Notes: a model not told the origin generated them from the letters alone. 64,000 bases of DNA from Reinekea sp. G2M2-21 (GCF_015687175.1 NZ_JADPQG010000007.1:62001-126000); one strand, 5' to 3'; positions 17,709 through 26,514 are shown, numbered from the stretch's first letter. Made by a program: numbers and translations.

Positions 17709-18449
17709 ATGCACACTTCAGCCCCCCGCTTAGAGCGCTTTGGGAAGAACCCTAAAGGCGGCCGCGATTTTGTCATTCCAGACCTTCATGGTGAACTTGA
17801 AATTTTCTTGGATGCCATGCGACATATTCAGCTTGATGAAGCCAAAGACCGTGTTTTTTTCCTGGGTGACCTAATTGATCGAGGGCCGCATTCTGTGGCT
17901 TGTTTACGATTACTGGAAAGAGACTGCTTTCGTAGCATTTTGGGTAACCATGAGGATATGTTTCTGGAGGCCTTAACGACAAGGGACTATGCCCATTGGT
18001 TTCAAAACGGCGGTACATGGGCGCGGGAGTACATTGTCGGCGAAGACAATAGAGGGCTCACTATCGCAAACGACGACTTATGGTACATAGCTCAGTTGGC
18101 TTGGGACCTGCCGCTTGGTATGACCGTTGAAGTTGGCGACCAAACCTTTGGTCTGATTCATGCCGATGCCTACGGCGACTTCGAAGACGCTTGCCGTAAT
18201 GAAGAATCGGCGTTGTGGGGTCGCATGCGGAGTAAATTTAAGGATGACCGACCTGTAACCGGAGTCGATCATGTTTTCTGCGGCCACACCATCGTCGCGG
18301 CACCAGAGACCTTGGGTAATGTGACGTTTTTGGATCTGGGTGCCACCAAGAACAAGAAACTAACCATCGTGGATCTGAACGAAGTGGTTAGAAACGGCTT
18401 GGAAGCAGGTATAAGCACATACATTGGCAAACGTGAGGTAGCTAAATGA
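17709..18449 (+). CDS. PPP-family serine/threonine protein phosphatase (lambda-phosphatase type)
   Basis: 246 aa. Metallophosphatase motifs are in order: PDLHGE (GDxHG variant, ~residue 24), FLGDLIDRG (~52), ILGNHED (~78), HADAYG (~153) and FCGHT (~195). It should hydrolyse phosphoserine/threonine, and perhaps other phosphoesters, with two metal ions in the cytoplasm. The leading Gly of the first motif is replaced by Pro; the metal-binding Asp and His are kept. Length is close to PrpA and phage lambda phosphatase. Coupled to its neighbours. Confidence 0.85.
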   Translation: MHTSAPRLERFGKNPKGGRDFVIPDLHGELEIFLDAMRHIQLDEAKDRVFFLGDLIDRGPHSVACLRLLERDCFRSILGNHEDMFLEALTTRDYAHWFQNGGTWAREYIVGEDNRGLTIANDDLWYIAQLAWDLPLGMTVEVGDQTFGLIHADAYGDFEDACRNEESALWGRMRSKFKDDRPVTGVDHVFCGHTIVAAPETLGNVTFLDLGATKNKKLTIVDLNEVVRNGLEAGISTYIGKREVAK

Positions 18450-19033
18450 AGAATCAAGGTGGAATACAGTTAATTGAACTGTTATCTGGCCAGCTGTCCT
18501 ACCAGTATGAAGCCAAGGAGCAGTTTCATCGCATTGGAAAGTCGTATTTTCGTGATTTGGCAAAACGTCTGAGTTTGTCGAAATCTGACTTTCGTTTATC
18601 CAGCAACAAAGCCGGTATCGCAGTTTCAGGTGAAATCACGTTGCACACAGACAAATTCTACCTTCAGTTATCTCAGTCGTATGTTTCGTATGGGAATAAC
18701 CGGCATGACATACTTTTGCGAACCGTAAAGGACAGGAGCGACTACGCGGGAGGACCCAACTGTCACCTGCCTACGGTCTTGCTGGCTGATGCGGATAATT
18801 TGGCGCGATACATCGAGCACCACATTGACTTCCCACCAGCCAATACGACAGTTCCTAGTGAAGAGCAGGTTCGGTCCGATCTCGCCCATGCCCGGGCGAA
18901 TGAGGTGCTGACTCCGGAATTGGAAGTTGTTCGGGATCAGTATGAGTATGGCGACATCGATCTGGAAGATTTCGAGGCGGCCGTTGCATTGGCTAAGAAT
19001 AGCAATCCAGTGCAACTAAGTTTTTTCGCATAA
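18446..19033 (+). CDS. Hypothetical protein
   Basis: 195 aa, soluble, not recognised; the C-terminus ends NPVQLSFFA. ATGA overlap with the phosphatase gene suggests functional coupling. Last gene of the E8 unit. Confidence 0.65.
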   Translation: MKNQGGIQLIELLSGQLSYQYEAKEQFHRIGKSYFRDLAKRLSLSKSDFRLSSNKAGIAVSGEITLHTDKFYLQLSQSYVSYGNNRHDILLRTVKDRSDYAGGPNCHLPTVLLADADNLARYIEHHIDFPPANTTVPSEEQVRSDLAHARANEVLTPELEVVRDQYEYGDIDLEDFEAAVALAKNSNPVQLSFFA

Positions 19034-19107
19034 GCGGTATACCCTACAAAGCCATAACCGAAGCCTAATTAGTTGTATAAATCTTGCGCATCCCCTACTT
19101 CAAAATG

Positions 19108-19127
19108 TGCAAGATCATGCTATACTA
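19108..19127 (+). promoter_or_regulatory. GATC-type operator with promoter (O2)
   Basis: TGCAAGATCATG followed directly by TATACTAT as -10; drives the tiny membrane-protein gene at 19160. Confidence 0.55.
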
Positions 19128-19159
19128 TATTGGCATCATTCAAGAAGGTAACGCTAGAT

Positions 19160-19273
19160 ATGATTAACCCATATGATTATCGTGACTCAAAATGTACACC
19201 TGGAACAGCATGGTCAATGCTGTTCGGATTGTGCCTAACAGTCGGCGTCTTTTCATTTTTTTTGACTCTATAG
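19160..19273 (+). CDS. Single-span membrane micro-protein
   Basis: 37 aa with one hydrophobic segment (residues ~18-36). It has its own promoter with a GATC-type operator and a strong terminator, so it is a stand-alone unit. The size and layout resemble small membrane toxins or stress peptides; no family match is claimed. Confidence 0.55.
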   Translation: MINPYDYRDSKCTPGTAWSMLFGLCLTVGVFSFFLTL

Positions 19274-19296
19274 TTGCACAGTGTCTGTGTTTTCTT

Positions 19297-19321
19297 CGGG
19301 CCATCTATGGCCCGTTTTTTT
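19297..19321 (+). terminator. Rho-independent terminator
   Basis: CGGGCC, 6-nt loop, GGCCCG and seven T. Confidence 0.85.
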
Positions 19322-19337
19322 GCTTGCCGAAATGTGA

Positions 19338-19409
19338 GGCGCAAAACAATAGGGCGCTCTTATAGTAATTTAGGTATATGGAGATGGGCTTAAGTTATTG
19401 CTTTATAGT
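19338..19409 (+). promoter_or_regulatory. E element 9
   Basis: GGCGC arms, 10-nt spacer AAAACAATAG; -10 TATAGT at 19404 (offset 47). Confidence 0.65.
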
Positions 19410-19445
19410 CTTCTCATCTTAATTAACTGTAGAGGTGTGGGGAAG

Positions 19446-19598
19446 ATGAATGACCTTTTGACTCAACGGATAAATGCTCAGCTGGTTGCACATTTGGAAG
19501 AGTTAGAACAGATGGTTTCTGACTACAATGACCGTGAATGGGTTGCATCCGTATCGTGTCTGCCAGCGATTGAAGAATCAACAGTTGAAGCGGCTTGA
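19446..19598 (+). CDS. Hypothetical small acidic protein
   Basis: 50 aa with a GTGGGGAAG ribosome site. Its stop lies within the terminator hairpin at 19588. Only gene of the E9 unit. Not recognised. Confidence 0.55.
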   Translation: MNDLLTQRINAQLVAHLEELEQMVSDYNDREWVASVSCLPAIEESTVEAA

Positions 19599-19721
19599 TA
19601 TGCCGCTTTCCTTCCATAAATCAGAACGGTTGGTAGCATGACAACTACAGATTTCACGGTAACCGTCTTTAATGACCTGTTCCATCCGCTGGATGTTGCG
19701 TGCTTTGATAATCTGCATCAT
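19578..19721 (-). CDS. Stand-alone N-terminal fragment related to the 19733-20896 protein
   Basis: 47 aa on the minus strand. Residues 2-32 parallel the N-terminus of the gene just upstream on the same strand: IIKARN...GYREIC against ILKARN...GYRYIC. It could be a remnant of a duplicated paralogue or a real one-domain protein. It overlaps the 3' end of the + strand gene at 19446. Confidence 0.45.
   Translation of the reverse strand: MMQIIKARNIQRMEQVIKDGYREICSCHATNRSDLWKESGISSRFNC
19588..19612 (+). terminator. Terminator hairpin
   Basis: AAGCGGC, 7-nt loop, GCCGCTT then TCCTTCC; ends the E9 unit. Confidence 0.6.
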
Positions 19722-19732
19722 TTTCTCTTGCT

Positions 19733-20896
19733 CTAACGTGTCGGGGAAGGAATCGAATTTAAACAGTCCTTTTGCGCATAATTTTCTTTAACATAATCGT
19801 TAAAGTCGGTGATCGGCTCTAGATTAATGAGCTTATTGGCCTGCAGCGCACTTAACACTTCTTCAGGTGCCGAATATCTACCTGATTCCAGGTCAAAGTG
19901 TGCAATCACATCGGACGGATGAGCGAACCATAGTTTCGGTGACTTAAATTTGGTTTCTTCAAAATAAATGAAGTCTCGTTCAGTACCAGTGAACTCCAGG
20001 TACCCACAAGATCGAGGAGAATCACTGTCAAAATATATCGTACACGTATCGTAGTGACCCCATTTCGTAGGAAGCGTATATTCCTTCGGACGTACCGAGA
20101 AAGTACGCTTTTCCTGCATCCTCCGCGGAAATCGATAGCTAGCCTCTTCCGCTCCCATGATACTGACAGACAAATCACTCCACCGACCAGGTTCGCCCGT
20201 TTCATTAATGATTTGGCTTCCATACAGGAATACTCCGCCATCGTATTTTGCTTGACGCGTTAAGTCGTGTAATGACAGTGTGATTATCTGTTTTTCTGCT
20301 TTATGTGCATTAAGTCGCTGAAATCCCGCTTCACAGCCAAGTAAACTAGGCACGTCCACAAGACCGAAGGAAAATTCGCCATCTGCCGGTTTAGCTTGTT
20401 CGTTGCCGGCGAGAAATTGTTTTGCCATCTCAGGAATCTGCCAGCCGCAACCTTCAATATCCGCCAGAAGTTCCTTCTTAAAGCGAACGATGTTAGGAGA
20501 TGTACTATCTTCAGCACAATGCCATAGATGCCACCCATCGTTCTCACTGATCGACAGCACCAGAGGTTGGTATGACGTTCCAAAGTCTCGGGAGCAGTGC
20601 ACGACGTATTCATTTGACTTGCGTCGTGTTAGTTCGTCTATTGCCTGTTCTAAAGGCTTCCATTGGATTCGAACATTCTTTGGAGGGTTGACCAGGCTAT
20701 CGAATCGGTCGACTGGGCATTGCGCTTGAGTGGCCTGCCTAAACAACTCTTGGCTTGAAAGCTCCCTGGGTGACAGTGCAAACCGCACTTTCTCTTCATC
20801 GCGGTCATTATGTGTAGTTATCGTACATATATATCTGTACCCAGCTCGTTGGGCATCCTTCAAAACGTCAAGATTCCGAGCTTTTAGAATTTTCAT
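19733..20896 (-). CDS. Hypothetical protein
   Basis: 387 aa, not recognised. The N-terminal ~35 residues (ILKARN... AGYRYICTITTHN) form a module found again in the short gene downstream. One of few minus-strand genes in the cargo region. GGAG lies 7 nt before ATG, and the upstream region contains two GATC-type operators (O3, O4), so it is likely controlled with the backbone regulon, not the E regulon. Confidence 0.7.
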   Translation of the reverse strand: MKILKARNLDVLKDAQRAGYRYICTITTHNDRDEEKVRFALSPRELSSQELFRQATQAQCPVDRFDSLVNPPKNVRIQWKPLEQAIDELTRRKSNEYVVHCSRDFGTSYQPLVLSISENDGWHLWHCAEDSTSPNIVRFKKELLADIEGCGWQIPEMAKQFLAGNEQAKPADGEFSFGLVDVPSLLGCEAGFQRLNAHKAEKQIITLSLHDLTRQAKYDGGVFLYGSQIINETGEPGRWSDLSVSIMGAEEASYRFPRRMQEKRTFSVRPKEYTLPTKWGHYDTCTIYFDSDSPRSCGYLEFTGTERDFIYFEETKFKSPKLWFAHPSDVIAHFDLESGRYSAPEEVLSALQANKLINLEPITDFNDYVKENYAQKDCLNSIPSPTR

Positions 20897-20917
20897 ATGA
20901 ACTCCTTTGCAATAACT

Positions 20918-20958
20918 TGCAAGATCATGTCATAATTAAATATAAATGCAAGATCGTG
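20918..20958. promoter_or_regulatory. Paired GATC-type operators (O3, O4)
   Basis: TGCAAGATCATG at 20918-20929 and TGCAAGATCGTG at 20947-20958, 29 nt apart. A + strand promoter (TTGCAA, 18 nt, CATAAT) overlaps O3. The region is shared between the minus gene ending its 5' side at 20896 and the + strand small ORF at 21079. Confidence 0.55.
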
Positions 20959-21078
20959 TCATATCAAGGGGAATATGCAACAAGGCGTAACGGGCATCCA
21001 GAATCGAGGGTTAATTTGGTCGTGGTTTCAGCACTATTTCTGTGGATTCGATTGATCAACTTGAATAGGAATTTCAGC

Positions 21079-21189
21079 ATGTCACGGACTGCGACTAACT
21101 CTCTCATTGCTTTCACCCGCGGTATGGCTGTAATCGTGACAGTGGATGGTCAAATGAAGAAATCGATCCGAAATGGCAGTTCATCTTAG
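21079..21189 (+). CDS. Possible small protein
   Basis: 36 codons with AGGAA 7 nt upstream, downstream of the O3/O4 promoter. No other support. Confidence 0.3.
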   Translation: MSRTATNSLIAFTRGMAVIVTVDGQMKKSIRNGSSS

Positions 21190-21249
21190 AAAAGATAATT
21201 GATACAAAAACCGTTTTACCCCAGCTGAATAAAACATTGGAGACTCGCA

Positions 21250-21582
21250 ATGACATCAAAACGGAAAGACGGCGACTGTATCATTTTGTATTGGGATGAA
21301 ATGCTCCCTGAATACGAGGTATTTAAAGGTCACGTTTCGAAAGAGCACGTACTGCCGATCATTATGTTTGAGCGAGATTTACCATTTCTGAAAAAGCACG
21401 ATTTGGTTGAGATCAGCCATAAGTATGGCCGTTGGTCGATCGCACAAGACGAAATGGGCGACCCGATTCAGCGATTCAAAGAGTATGACGAGCCGGGGCG
21501 CGGTCGATTCAAAGCAACACTGGTCAAGTTGTCTGGTTATACATACGAAGAAGCAGTTCGCTATCACAATCGTAATGCATAG
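21250..21582 (+). CDS. Hypothetical protein
   Basis: 110 aa, soluble, not recognised. Good GGAG ribosome site. No E element upstream, so it may be expressed from the O3/O4 promoter. Confidence 0.6.
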   Translation: MTSKRKDGDCIILYWDEMLPEYEVFKGHVSKEHVLPIIMFERDLPFLKKHDLVEISHKYGRWSIAQDEMGDPIQRFKEYDEPGRGRFKATLVKLSGYTYEEAVRYHNRNA

Positions 21583-21662
21583 AAGACACGAATGGCTGAA
21601 TTAATGCTATTTAAGCTGGATGCATCGTTGCGATAATAACTCAAATAACTGGGGATTCTATA

Positions 21663-21896
21663 GTGACTGAAATTTGCGACTGTATTCAAACCTACTCTAT
21701 TGAGGAACATGGTAAAAATCACGTCATTTTCTATGGTCGTTGTCCTCACCGACATGGATTGAACTTGGCAACCTTGACAGAAATTGCTTGGAACTGCGAA
21801 GTCAAGAAACTAGAAGAGTGTTTGATTCGAGGTGCTATTGCCCTTGTTCCATTTTCCACCGTAAATTCTAGCCAATCAGATCCGCGCAAAATATGA
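21663..21896 (+). CDS. Hypothetical small protein
   Basis: 77 aa from GTG with TGGGGA upstream; four Cys, spread without a zinc-ribbon pattern. Not recognised. Confidence 0.5.
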   Translation: MTEICDCIQTYSIEEHGKNHVIFYGRCPHRHGLNLATLTEIAWNCEVKKLEECLIRGAIALVPFSTVNSSQSDPRKI

Positions 21897-22045
21897 AGTT
21901 TGAATGAGCTGATGTGGAATGATGTGTGAATATACGACATAAACAAAAGAATGCAGCCACCGACGGCACTTAGGGTCTAACTAGACTTCACGGTCATACA
22001 TATCGATTATCTCTTAAAAAAGTCGATATACGGATGCCTGTTTTG

Positions 22046-22116
22046 GGCGCAAAAATAATGTGGCGCGACGCAGTAGTTAGACTACTTGAGGGCTTATGTG
22101 GTTTTTCCAGTATTAT
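22046..22116 (+). promoter_or_regulatory. E element 10
   Basis: GGCGC arms, 11-nt spacer; -10 TATTAT at 22111 (offset 45). The start codon at the usual distance is that of a 16-codon ORF at 22155. Confidence 0.65.
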
Positions 22117-22154
22117 GACCTCAATAATTTGTCAGACTTTGCTCAGAGAGCATT

Positions 22155-22205
22155 ATGTCAGAACATGAAAATTGTGTTATGCACATAGGTAGAACTATCT
22201 GCTAA
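22155..22205 (+). CDS. 16-residue ORF, possible leader peptide
   Basis: It lies exactly where the first start codon of an E unit is expected (109 nt after the first arm) and precedes the zinc-ribbon gene by 21 nt. Ribosome-like AGAGAG upstream. Confidence 0.35.
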   Translation: MSEHENCVMHIGRTIC

Positions 22206-22226
22206 AACTAAAACGAGGATCAAAAT

Positions 22227-22439
22227 ATGTCAGATAGCACAAAACATCAGTCGACCGCCTTTAAGTGCCCCGACTGTCTTGGCACGAAGTTCGCCCGAAA
22301 ATATGCTGGATTTTTTGCTGAAGTAGACGAAAACGGCGATGACACTGCAGACAATTTCAGTGAACACGAAAGTTGTACCGAACTAACTGAAGAGGCAATT
22401 TGCCTTGGATGCGGTCATGAATTTGAATGGGAATCATGA
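22227..22439 (+). CDS. Small zinc-ribbon protein
   Basis: 70 aa; CPDC near residue 14 and CLGC near residue 60 form a four-Cys zinc site, with an acidic insert between. Such ribbons bind nucleic acid or proteins; the partner is unknown. Confidence 0.65.
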   Translation: MSDSTKHQSTAFKCPDCLGTKFARKYAGFFAEVDENGDDTADNFSEHESCTELTEEAICLGCGHEFEWES

Positions 22440-22499
22440 AAGTTGTTCCCTGCCCGTGAGGTCCGATTCGCCTAAGTAGAATAACGGAATTACTTTTAG

Positions 22500-22513
22500 C
22501 TTCGCTAGCGAAG
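22500..22513. repeat. 14-bp perfect palindrome
   Basis: CTTCGCTAGCGAAG between the zinc-ribbon gene and the membrane micro-protein; could be an RNA hairpin within the unit. Confidence 0.4.
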
Positions 22514-22593
22514 ATAAGGCCGAAAGCGTAGCTATGCTTCTTAATTGTTTACTAAAATGAAAATGGTCTAAAAGCCACTTAAGGAATAAATAA

Positions 22594-22746
22594 ATGGAAA
22601 TCACCAGAACTCTATTTGATTTTGCAAAAGCACTACCCATTTGGTCGTGGTTAGTTATTGTACCCATTGCAGGTTTTTCGGTATTTAGCACAGTCATGAT
22701 GGCAATTTACTTGAAAGATCTATACGACGTTAAAAGAGGACGTTGA
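22594..22746 (+). CDS. Single-span membrane micro-protein
   Basis: 50 aa with a hydrophobic segment at residues ~18-38 and basic C-terminus. AAGGAA is 8 nt before the ATG. Its stop (TTGA) overlaps the next start. Confidence 0.55.
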   Translation: MEITRTLFDFAKALPIWSWLVIVPIAGFSVFSTVMMAIYLKDLYDVKRGR

Positions 22747-22901
22747 ATAATTGGTACCGCAGCAGTCAAATAAATGAGCTAGTAGCCTGGAGGAAAGGCC
22801 CAGAGTATCTTCTTTCTGAGCCACCTTTAACGGTGATGACCGCCAGCGGTAAGCAGTCTTGGTCTTTAACCGATTGCGATGTCATGGAACCAATCCCATA
22901 A
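22743..22901 (+). CDS. Small protein with SW-L-DCD end motif
   Basis: 52 aa from TTG overlapping the previous stop, with GAGGA just upstream. Its C-terminal GKQSWSLTDCDVMEP parallels GKQSWRLSDCDIIPP at the end of the 35743-36312 protein, supporting a real, related coding sequence. Confidence 0.5.
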   Translation: MNNWYRSSQINELVAWRKGPEYLLSEPPLTVMTASGKQSWSLTDCDVMEPIP

Positions 22902-22928
22902 AAATTTAAATATTAATGGAATGCACCA

Positions 22929-23291
22929 ATGGCTACAGTTAAAAAGACACCTTTAGATCTGTCACCTTATCAAATCCGCAAAGGATTAAAAGTGACACAA
23001 GTCGTCACAGAATTTGCTAGCGGCCGGCAAAGCTGTTGCATTGAATATGATGCCGGAAATTTCATTTTCTCAGTTCATGAGCAACCGGGAGAATTCTCTG
23101 TTTGTGTTCACAGCACTGAGGTTATCTGCGTAAGTACCTTTGAGGCGGCCGACTACATTGCGACCAAGCTTGCCGAGCACCAGTCCTATCCATGCCCAGA
23201 CACTAACAACACGTTCAATTTTGGGACGGTAAAAGAGCGCGCGGTAGTTCTCTCTGCATTCGCGGCGCATCCTGAAGCAGAAGAAGCATAG
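22929..23291 (+). CDS. Hypothetical protein
   Basis: 120 aa, soluble, not recognised. Last gene of the E10 unit. Confidence 0.6.
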   Translation: MATVKKTPLDLSPYQIRKGLKVTQVVTEFASGRQSCCIEYDAGNFIFSVHEQPGEFSVCVHSTEVICVSTFEAADYIATKLAEHQSYPCPDTNNTFNFGTVKERAVVLSAFAAHPEAEEA

Positions 23292-23385
23292 ATTTGGGGA
23301 TGCTAGGAATTTTGGGAAGATTCATAATTTCGGTAGTAAATTTCGCATAGATCATACAAGGCTGGTTTTGATAGTGTGTCTACGA

Positions 23386-23457
23386 GGCGCAGAATCAATT
23401 TGGCGCAACGAAGCCGATGGACGCGGTGACCCTTGCCGGATGAGGTATCGATATACT
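23386..23457 (+). promoter_or_regulatory. E element 11
   Basis: GGCGC arms, 11-nt spacer; -10 TATACT at 23452 (offset 46), one of the best -10 matches. Confidence 0.7.
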
Positions 23458-23491
23458 TTGCCTATTCTTTGATTGAACGGGTACGGTACTC

Positions 23492-24094
23492 ATGTACAAC
23501 CACAAGAACAACTTCGGTTGGCCAGAGATGGTCGGTAAGTATGAGTCGATGAACAACGGGAATGAGTTCGGGATATCGTATTTTATTACTCTCCCCTGTC
23601 AGACCGAGGCACTCAACTTTACGAAGCGCCCTATCCACAATAAACTTGACTATCCCATGAATGCGGGTACCGCTACCATGGAGGCTTACGGTGAAAACAA
23701 GACGTGGAACTGGAGCGGTGATGAACAATTTAAGGCTGTTTTTGAAATAGCACGATGCTTTTTGGCAGAGCGCGCTGAGGCTACTGAGCAGTCAATGGAA
23801 AAAATGCTGACTGATACACCTTGGCAAGAAAACGGCGCTTTATCTTTTGGCGTGTACTCCATTGATTGCAAGATTTATGACGACCGTTTTCTGAACGCTT
23901 ATTTGGAACTCTCTGATCTATTAAGCCCAAGCTTTGATGAAGCCGCGCTTACACTGACTTTTTATAATGACGGTGGCTATGAACGCTGGGTGATGAACGA
24001 GCGTCGATTGTACGTGCGTAGCCTTGCTGAATTTAAAGAAGCACTTTTGTCTTACGCGAAGGAATTTGCCCCAGCTACCCAGGCGGCGGCTTAG
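23492..24094 (+). CDS. Hypothetical protein
   Basis: 200 aa, acidic, soluble, not recognised. Weak ribosome site. First gene of the E11 unit, 30 nt before a DNA methyltransferase. Confidence 0.6.
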   Translation: MYNHKNNFGWPEMVGKYESMNNGNEFGISYFITLPCQTEALNFTKRPIHNKLDYPMNAGTATMEAYGENKTWNWSGDEQFKAVFEIARCFLAERAEATEQSMEKMLTDTPWQENGALSFGVYSIDCKIYDDRFLNAYLELSDLLSPSFDEAALTLTFYNDGGYERWVMNERRLYVRSLAEFKEALLSYAKEFAPATQAAA

Positions 24095-24124
24095 CGCCCT
24101 GCCCTCTCATAAAAAGGTATTTAT

Positions 24125-25027
24125 ATGTCAGTAATGTCTTTTCCTGATCGTGGTCCATGGGGTAACTCACGATACCGCGGCAACTGCAGCGGCTATTTTT
24201 ATCAGCAGCTTTTTACTCAGCTAAACGCGAAGTCATTCTGTGATCCGATGATCGGCAGCGGCACTTCGATTGAAGTGGCGAAAGAAATGGGCCTCGAGTC
24301 CGTTCACGGCTTGGACTTACACAGTGGGTTTAATGCAATTCGGGATTCGATATTATCAGCCATTGGTGGTTTGCCGGTGGACTTGTGTTTCTCACATCCG
24401 CCGTACCATACCGTACTACCGTATAGCGGACCTGGTGGCATGTGGGGTACCGACCAGGCGCCTCACATCGATGATTTGTCGGCCTGTCCTAACGTCGACG
24501 ATTTCTATGACAAAATGGTTCTTGTTCTGGTTAATCAGCGCGAGGCTACCAAAGCCGGTGGACACTACGGTACATTGATCGCTGACCAGCGGAAGAACGG
24601 TCAGTATCATTCTTTTCAGGCAGAACTGATTGCACGAATGCCACGGGATGAACTTAAAGCCGTGCTCATTAAACTGCAGCATAATACGATGTCCGGGTTA
24701 AAGACTTACTCCCGTATGAAGTACCCGTGTATTGAACACGAGTACGCCATTTTATGGCAGAAACCGGAGCGCGGTATTTACTTATTGCCGGTGATGGCCA
24801 AGCAAGCCTATGATCGAGTGAAGTCTGCCTGGAAAGTCATTGTCCGGAGTGCTCTGATGATGCTTGGCGGTAAAGCCTCACTCAAAGAAATCTACGCCTA
24901 TGTTTCGAATTCTCACCCTGATCGCGTGGACGCCAATCCAAACTATGAGGCGAAGATTCGACAAGTGCTGCAACTAACGGAGTGGTTTGATAGCTCTGAA
25001 CGTGGAGTATGGCAACTGGCTGCATAA
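24125..25027 (+). CDS. DNA methyltransferase with C-terminal winged helix
   Basis: 300 aa. The SAM motif DPMIGSGTS is near residue 40 and the catalytic HPPY near residue 90, giving the order motif I then IV. Residues ~240-300 (KASLKEIYAYV... VWQLAA) look like the winged-helix domain found at the ends of restriction enzymes and methylases. The start of motif IV is H rather than the usual N, D or S, which may alter activity. Fourth methylase of the window; no nuclease adjacent. Confidence 0.75.
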   Translation: MSVMSFPDRGPWGNSRYRGNCSGYFYQQLFTQLNAKSFCDPMIGSGTSIEVAKEMGLESVHGLDLHSGFNAIRDSILSAIGGLPVDLCFSHPPYHTVLPYSGPGGMWGTDQAPHIDDLSACPNVDDFYDKMVLVLVNQREATKAGGHYGTLIADQRKNGQYHSFQAELIARMPRDELKAVLIKLQHNTMSGLKTYSRMKYPCIEHEYAILWQKPERGIYLLPVMAKQAYDRVKSAWKVIVRSALMMLGGKASLKEIYAYVSNSHPDRVDANPNYEAKIRQVLQLTEWFDSSERGVWQLAA

Positions 25028-25049
25028 TGCAGCCACCTTGTGCGGTTTA

Positions 25050-25120
25050 GGCGCATAGCAATACGGCGCTCGGTAGCCAATTAAAAGTGTGAGAGTATTT
25101 GTGATTGAATTCGGTATAGT
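25050..25120 (+). promoter_or_regulatory. E element 12
   Basis: GGCGC arms, 10-nt spacer ATAGCAATAC; -10 TATAGT at 25115 (offset 46). Confidence 0.65.
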
Positions 25121-25156
25121 GCTTTCGTAGTTTTCATGAACACTTGGAGAATTAGA

Positions 25157-25420
25157 ATGAGTCAGGACAATGAATGGCAGTCATTTTTCGTATGGCTATA
25201 CAGCCATATTCTGGGAGCTCTATTGATCTGTTTCTATGTAAATAGAGCAATCTGGTTGGAAGACAATTGGTCCGCAATTGTCGGCGAAATGTACATAATT
25301 GAAAAAATTGTGAGTGTTGTTGGCTTCTTAGTTTTCGTGCCAATTTCCTTTGTTTTTATTAGATTGGTCGCCGAGTGGCTAGCATATCTATCTGCGAATA
25401 AGTTTAAAAGTACTAATTAG
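25157..25420 (+). CDS. Small membrane protein
   Basis: 87 aa, two hydrophobic segments (about residues 12-28 and 50-72). ATG 25157 has TTGGAGA upstream and is preferred over ATG 25136. Not recognised. Confidence 0.6.
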   Translation: MSQDNEWQSFFVWLYSHILGALLICFYVNRAIWLEDNWSAIVGEMYIIEKIVSVVGFLVFVPISFVFIRLVAEWLAYLSANKFKSTN

Positions 25421-25467
25421 AAGAAATCGATACTCTCTGGCAATGATTCCGTAAGGGGGGCTTTAAC

Positions 25468-25845
25468 ATGCCATCTTTCCAAGCTCGCGTAAAAATTTGG
25501 CTCTCGAAGTGTTTTACTCACGATATCGCCACAGACGTTTCTGAGAGAAATCATCGGTTTATTGAGGAAGCTCTAGAGTTGGTCCAATCTACCGGTTGCA
25601 CTGCAGATGAAGCTCACAAGTTAGTTGATTATGTCTTTTCCCGACCGATCGGCGAGACAAGGCAAGAAGTTGGTGGTGTCGCCGTGACTTTTTCAGCACT
25701 TTGCTCCGCATTAGGCATAAGCCAAGCAATGGCGGCTGAAGAAGAACTAAAACGAATTTCAGAACCAGACATCATGGCTAAGGTCAGGGAAAAGCACAAG
25801 AGAAAACCTGCGCTTTCACCACTACCTGGCTTATATCCAGATTGA
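25468..25845 (+). CDS. MazG-like protein, possibly inactive
   Basis: 125 aa. RFIEEALELVQ (~residue 30) followed by LVDYVFSRPIGE and QEVGGVAVTFSALC resembles phage/plasmid MazG-like NTP pyrophosphohydrolases, which remove nucleotides such as (p)ppGpp-related or non-canonical NTPs. The Asp of the usual E-x-x-D second motif is Gly here, so catalysis may be lost. Ribosome site AAGGGGGG. Confidence 0.6.
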   Translation: MPSFQARVKIWLSKCFTHDIATDVSERNHRFIEEALELVQSTGCTADEAHKLVDYVFSRPIGETRQEVGGVAVTFSALCSALGISQAMAAEEELKRISEPDIMAKVREKHKRKPALSPLPGLYPD

Positions 25846-25884
25846 AATCTTTTTGAGGTTCATTGGCTCGTTATGGAGTTATTC

Positions 25885-26097
25885 ATGTTTAAGAAAATTT
25901 ATTATCGTATTTTGCGTGACTATACCGCGGTTAAAGTTCTGGCTGCTTTAGTTAGCTCTCCTCAACGATATGAGTACGTCGCCAAAAAAGTTGAATTATG
26001 TGAATTAAGCAACGAACAGGCTACTGAAAAGAACATCAACAAGTCGATTCGGATGGCTAACCAATTTGTCGACGATCTTATGAAAAACCATAAGTAG
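25885..26097 (+). CDS. Hypothetical small basic protein
   Basis: 70 aa, basic, helical appearance, not recognised. ATG 25885 has TGGAG 8 nt upstream. Confidence 0.55.
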   Translation: MFKKIYYRILRDYTAVKVLAALVSSPQRYEYVAKKVELCELSNEQATEKNINKSIRMANQFVDDLMKNHK

Positions 26098-26115
26098 AGA
26101 CTAGAAGGACGTATT

Positions 26116-26514
26116 ATGCACCCTAGCGAATACAAAACCATGTCTGGCCTAAAGAATAAAGCGGTTAAAGTTCTTGAGTCCATGAACAAATTGGAAAAGC
26201 GAAAGTTCGACGGTCTAAGTGCAGCCTACTGGGTTCAGAACGCCCTATACACTGCGGAACATAGATTCAATGACCGAGAGGCGATTGCATCTTTGGTCAG
26301 AAAGTATTCAAAATCACGGAGGCAGGACCTCGCCGGTGGAGATTCATTTTTCGGCGGAGAGCTTCCAAAACGAGATTACTGCGAAGGCGATACCATTCCA
26401 GGTGTCGGTATCATTAACGAAATTTACGGTGATCAATTCAAAGTGGGTGGCCAGTGGTTCCACAAGAGATGCTTTGAAAGCCAGGTGACTACTTTCCATG
26501 GGGTAACGACATGA
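26116..26514 (+). CDS. Hypothetical protein
   Basis: 132 aa, basic, with two Cys and a C-terminal segment GVGIINEIYGDQFKVGGQWF that looks like a small beta barrel. Not recognised. Last gene of the E12 unit before a strong terminator. Confidence 0.6.
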   Translation: MHPSEYKTMSGLKNKAVKVLESMNKLEKRKFDGLSAAYWVQNALYTAEHRFNDREAIASLVRKYSKSRRQDLAGGDSFFGGELPKRDYCEGDTIPGVGIINEIYGDQFKVGGQWFHKRCFESQVTTFHGVTT

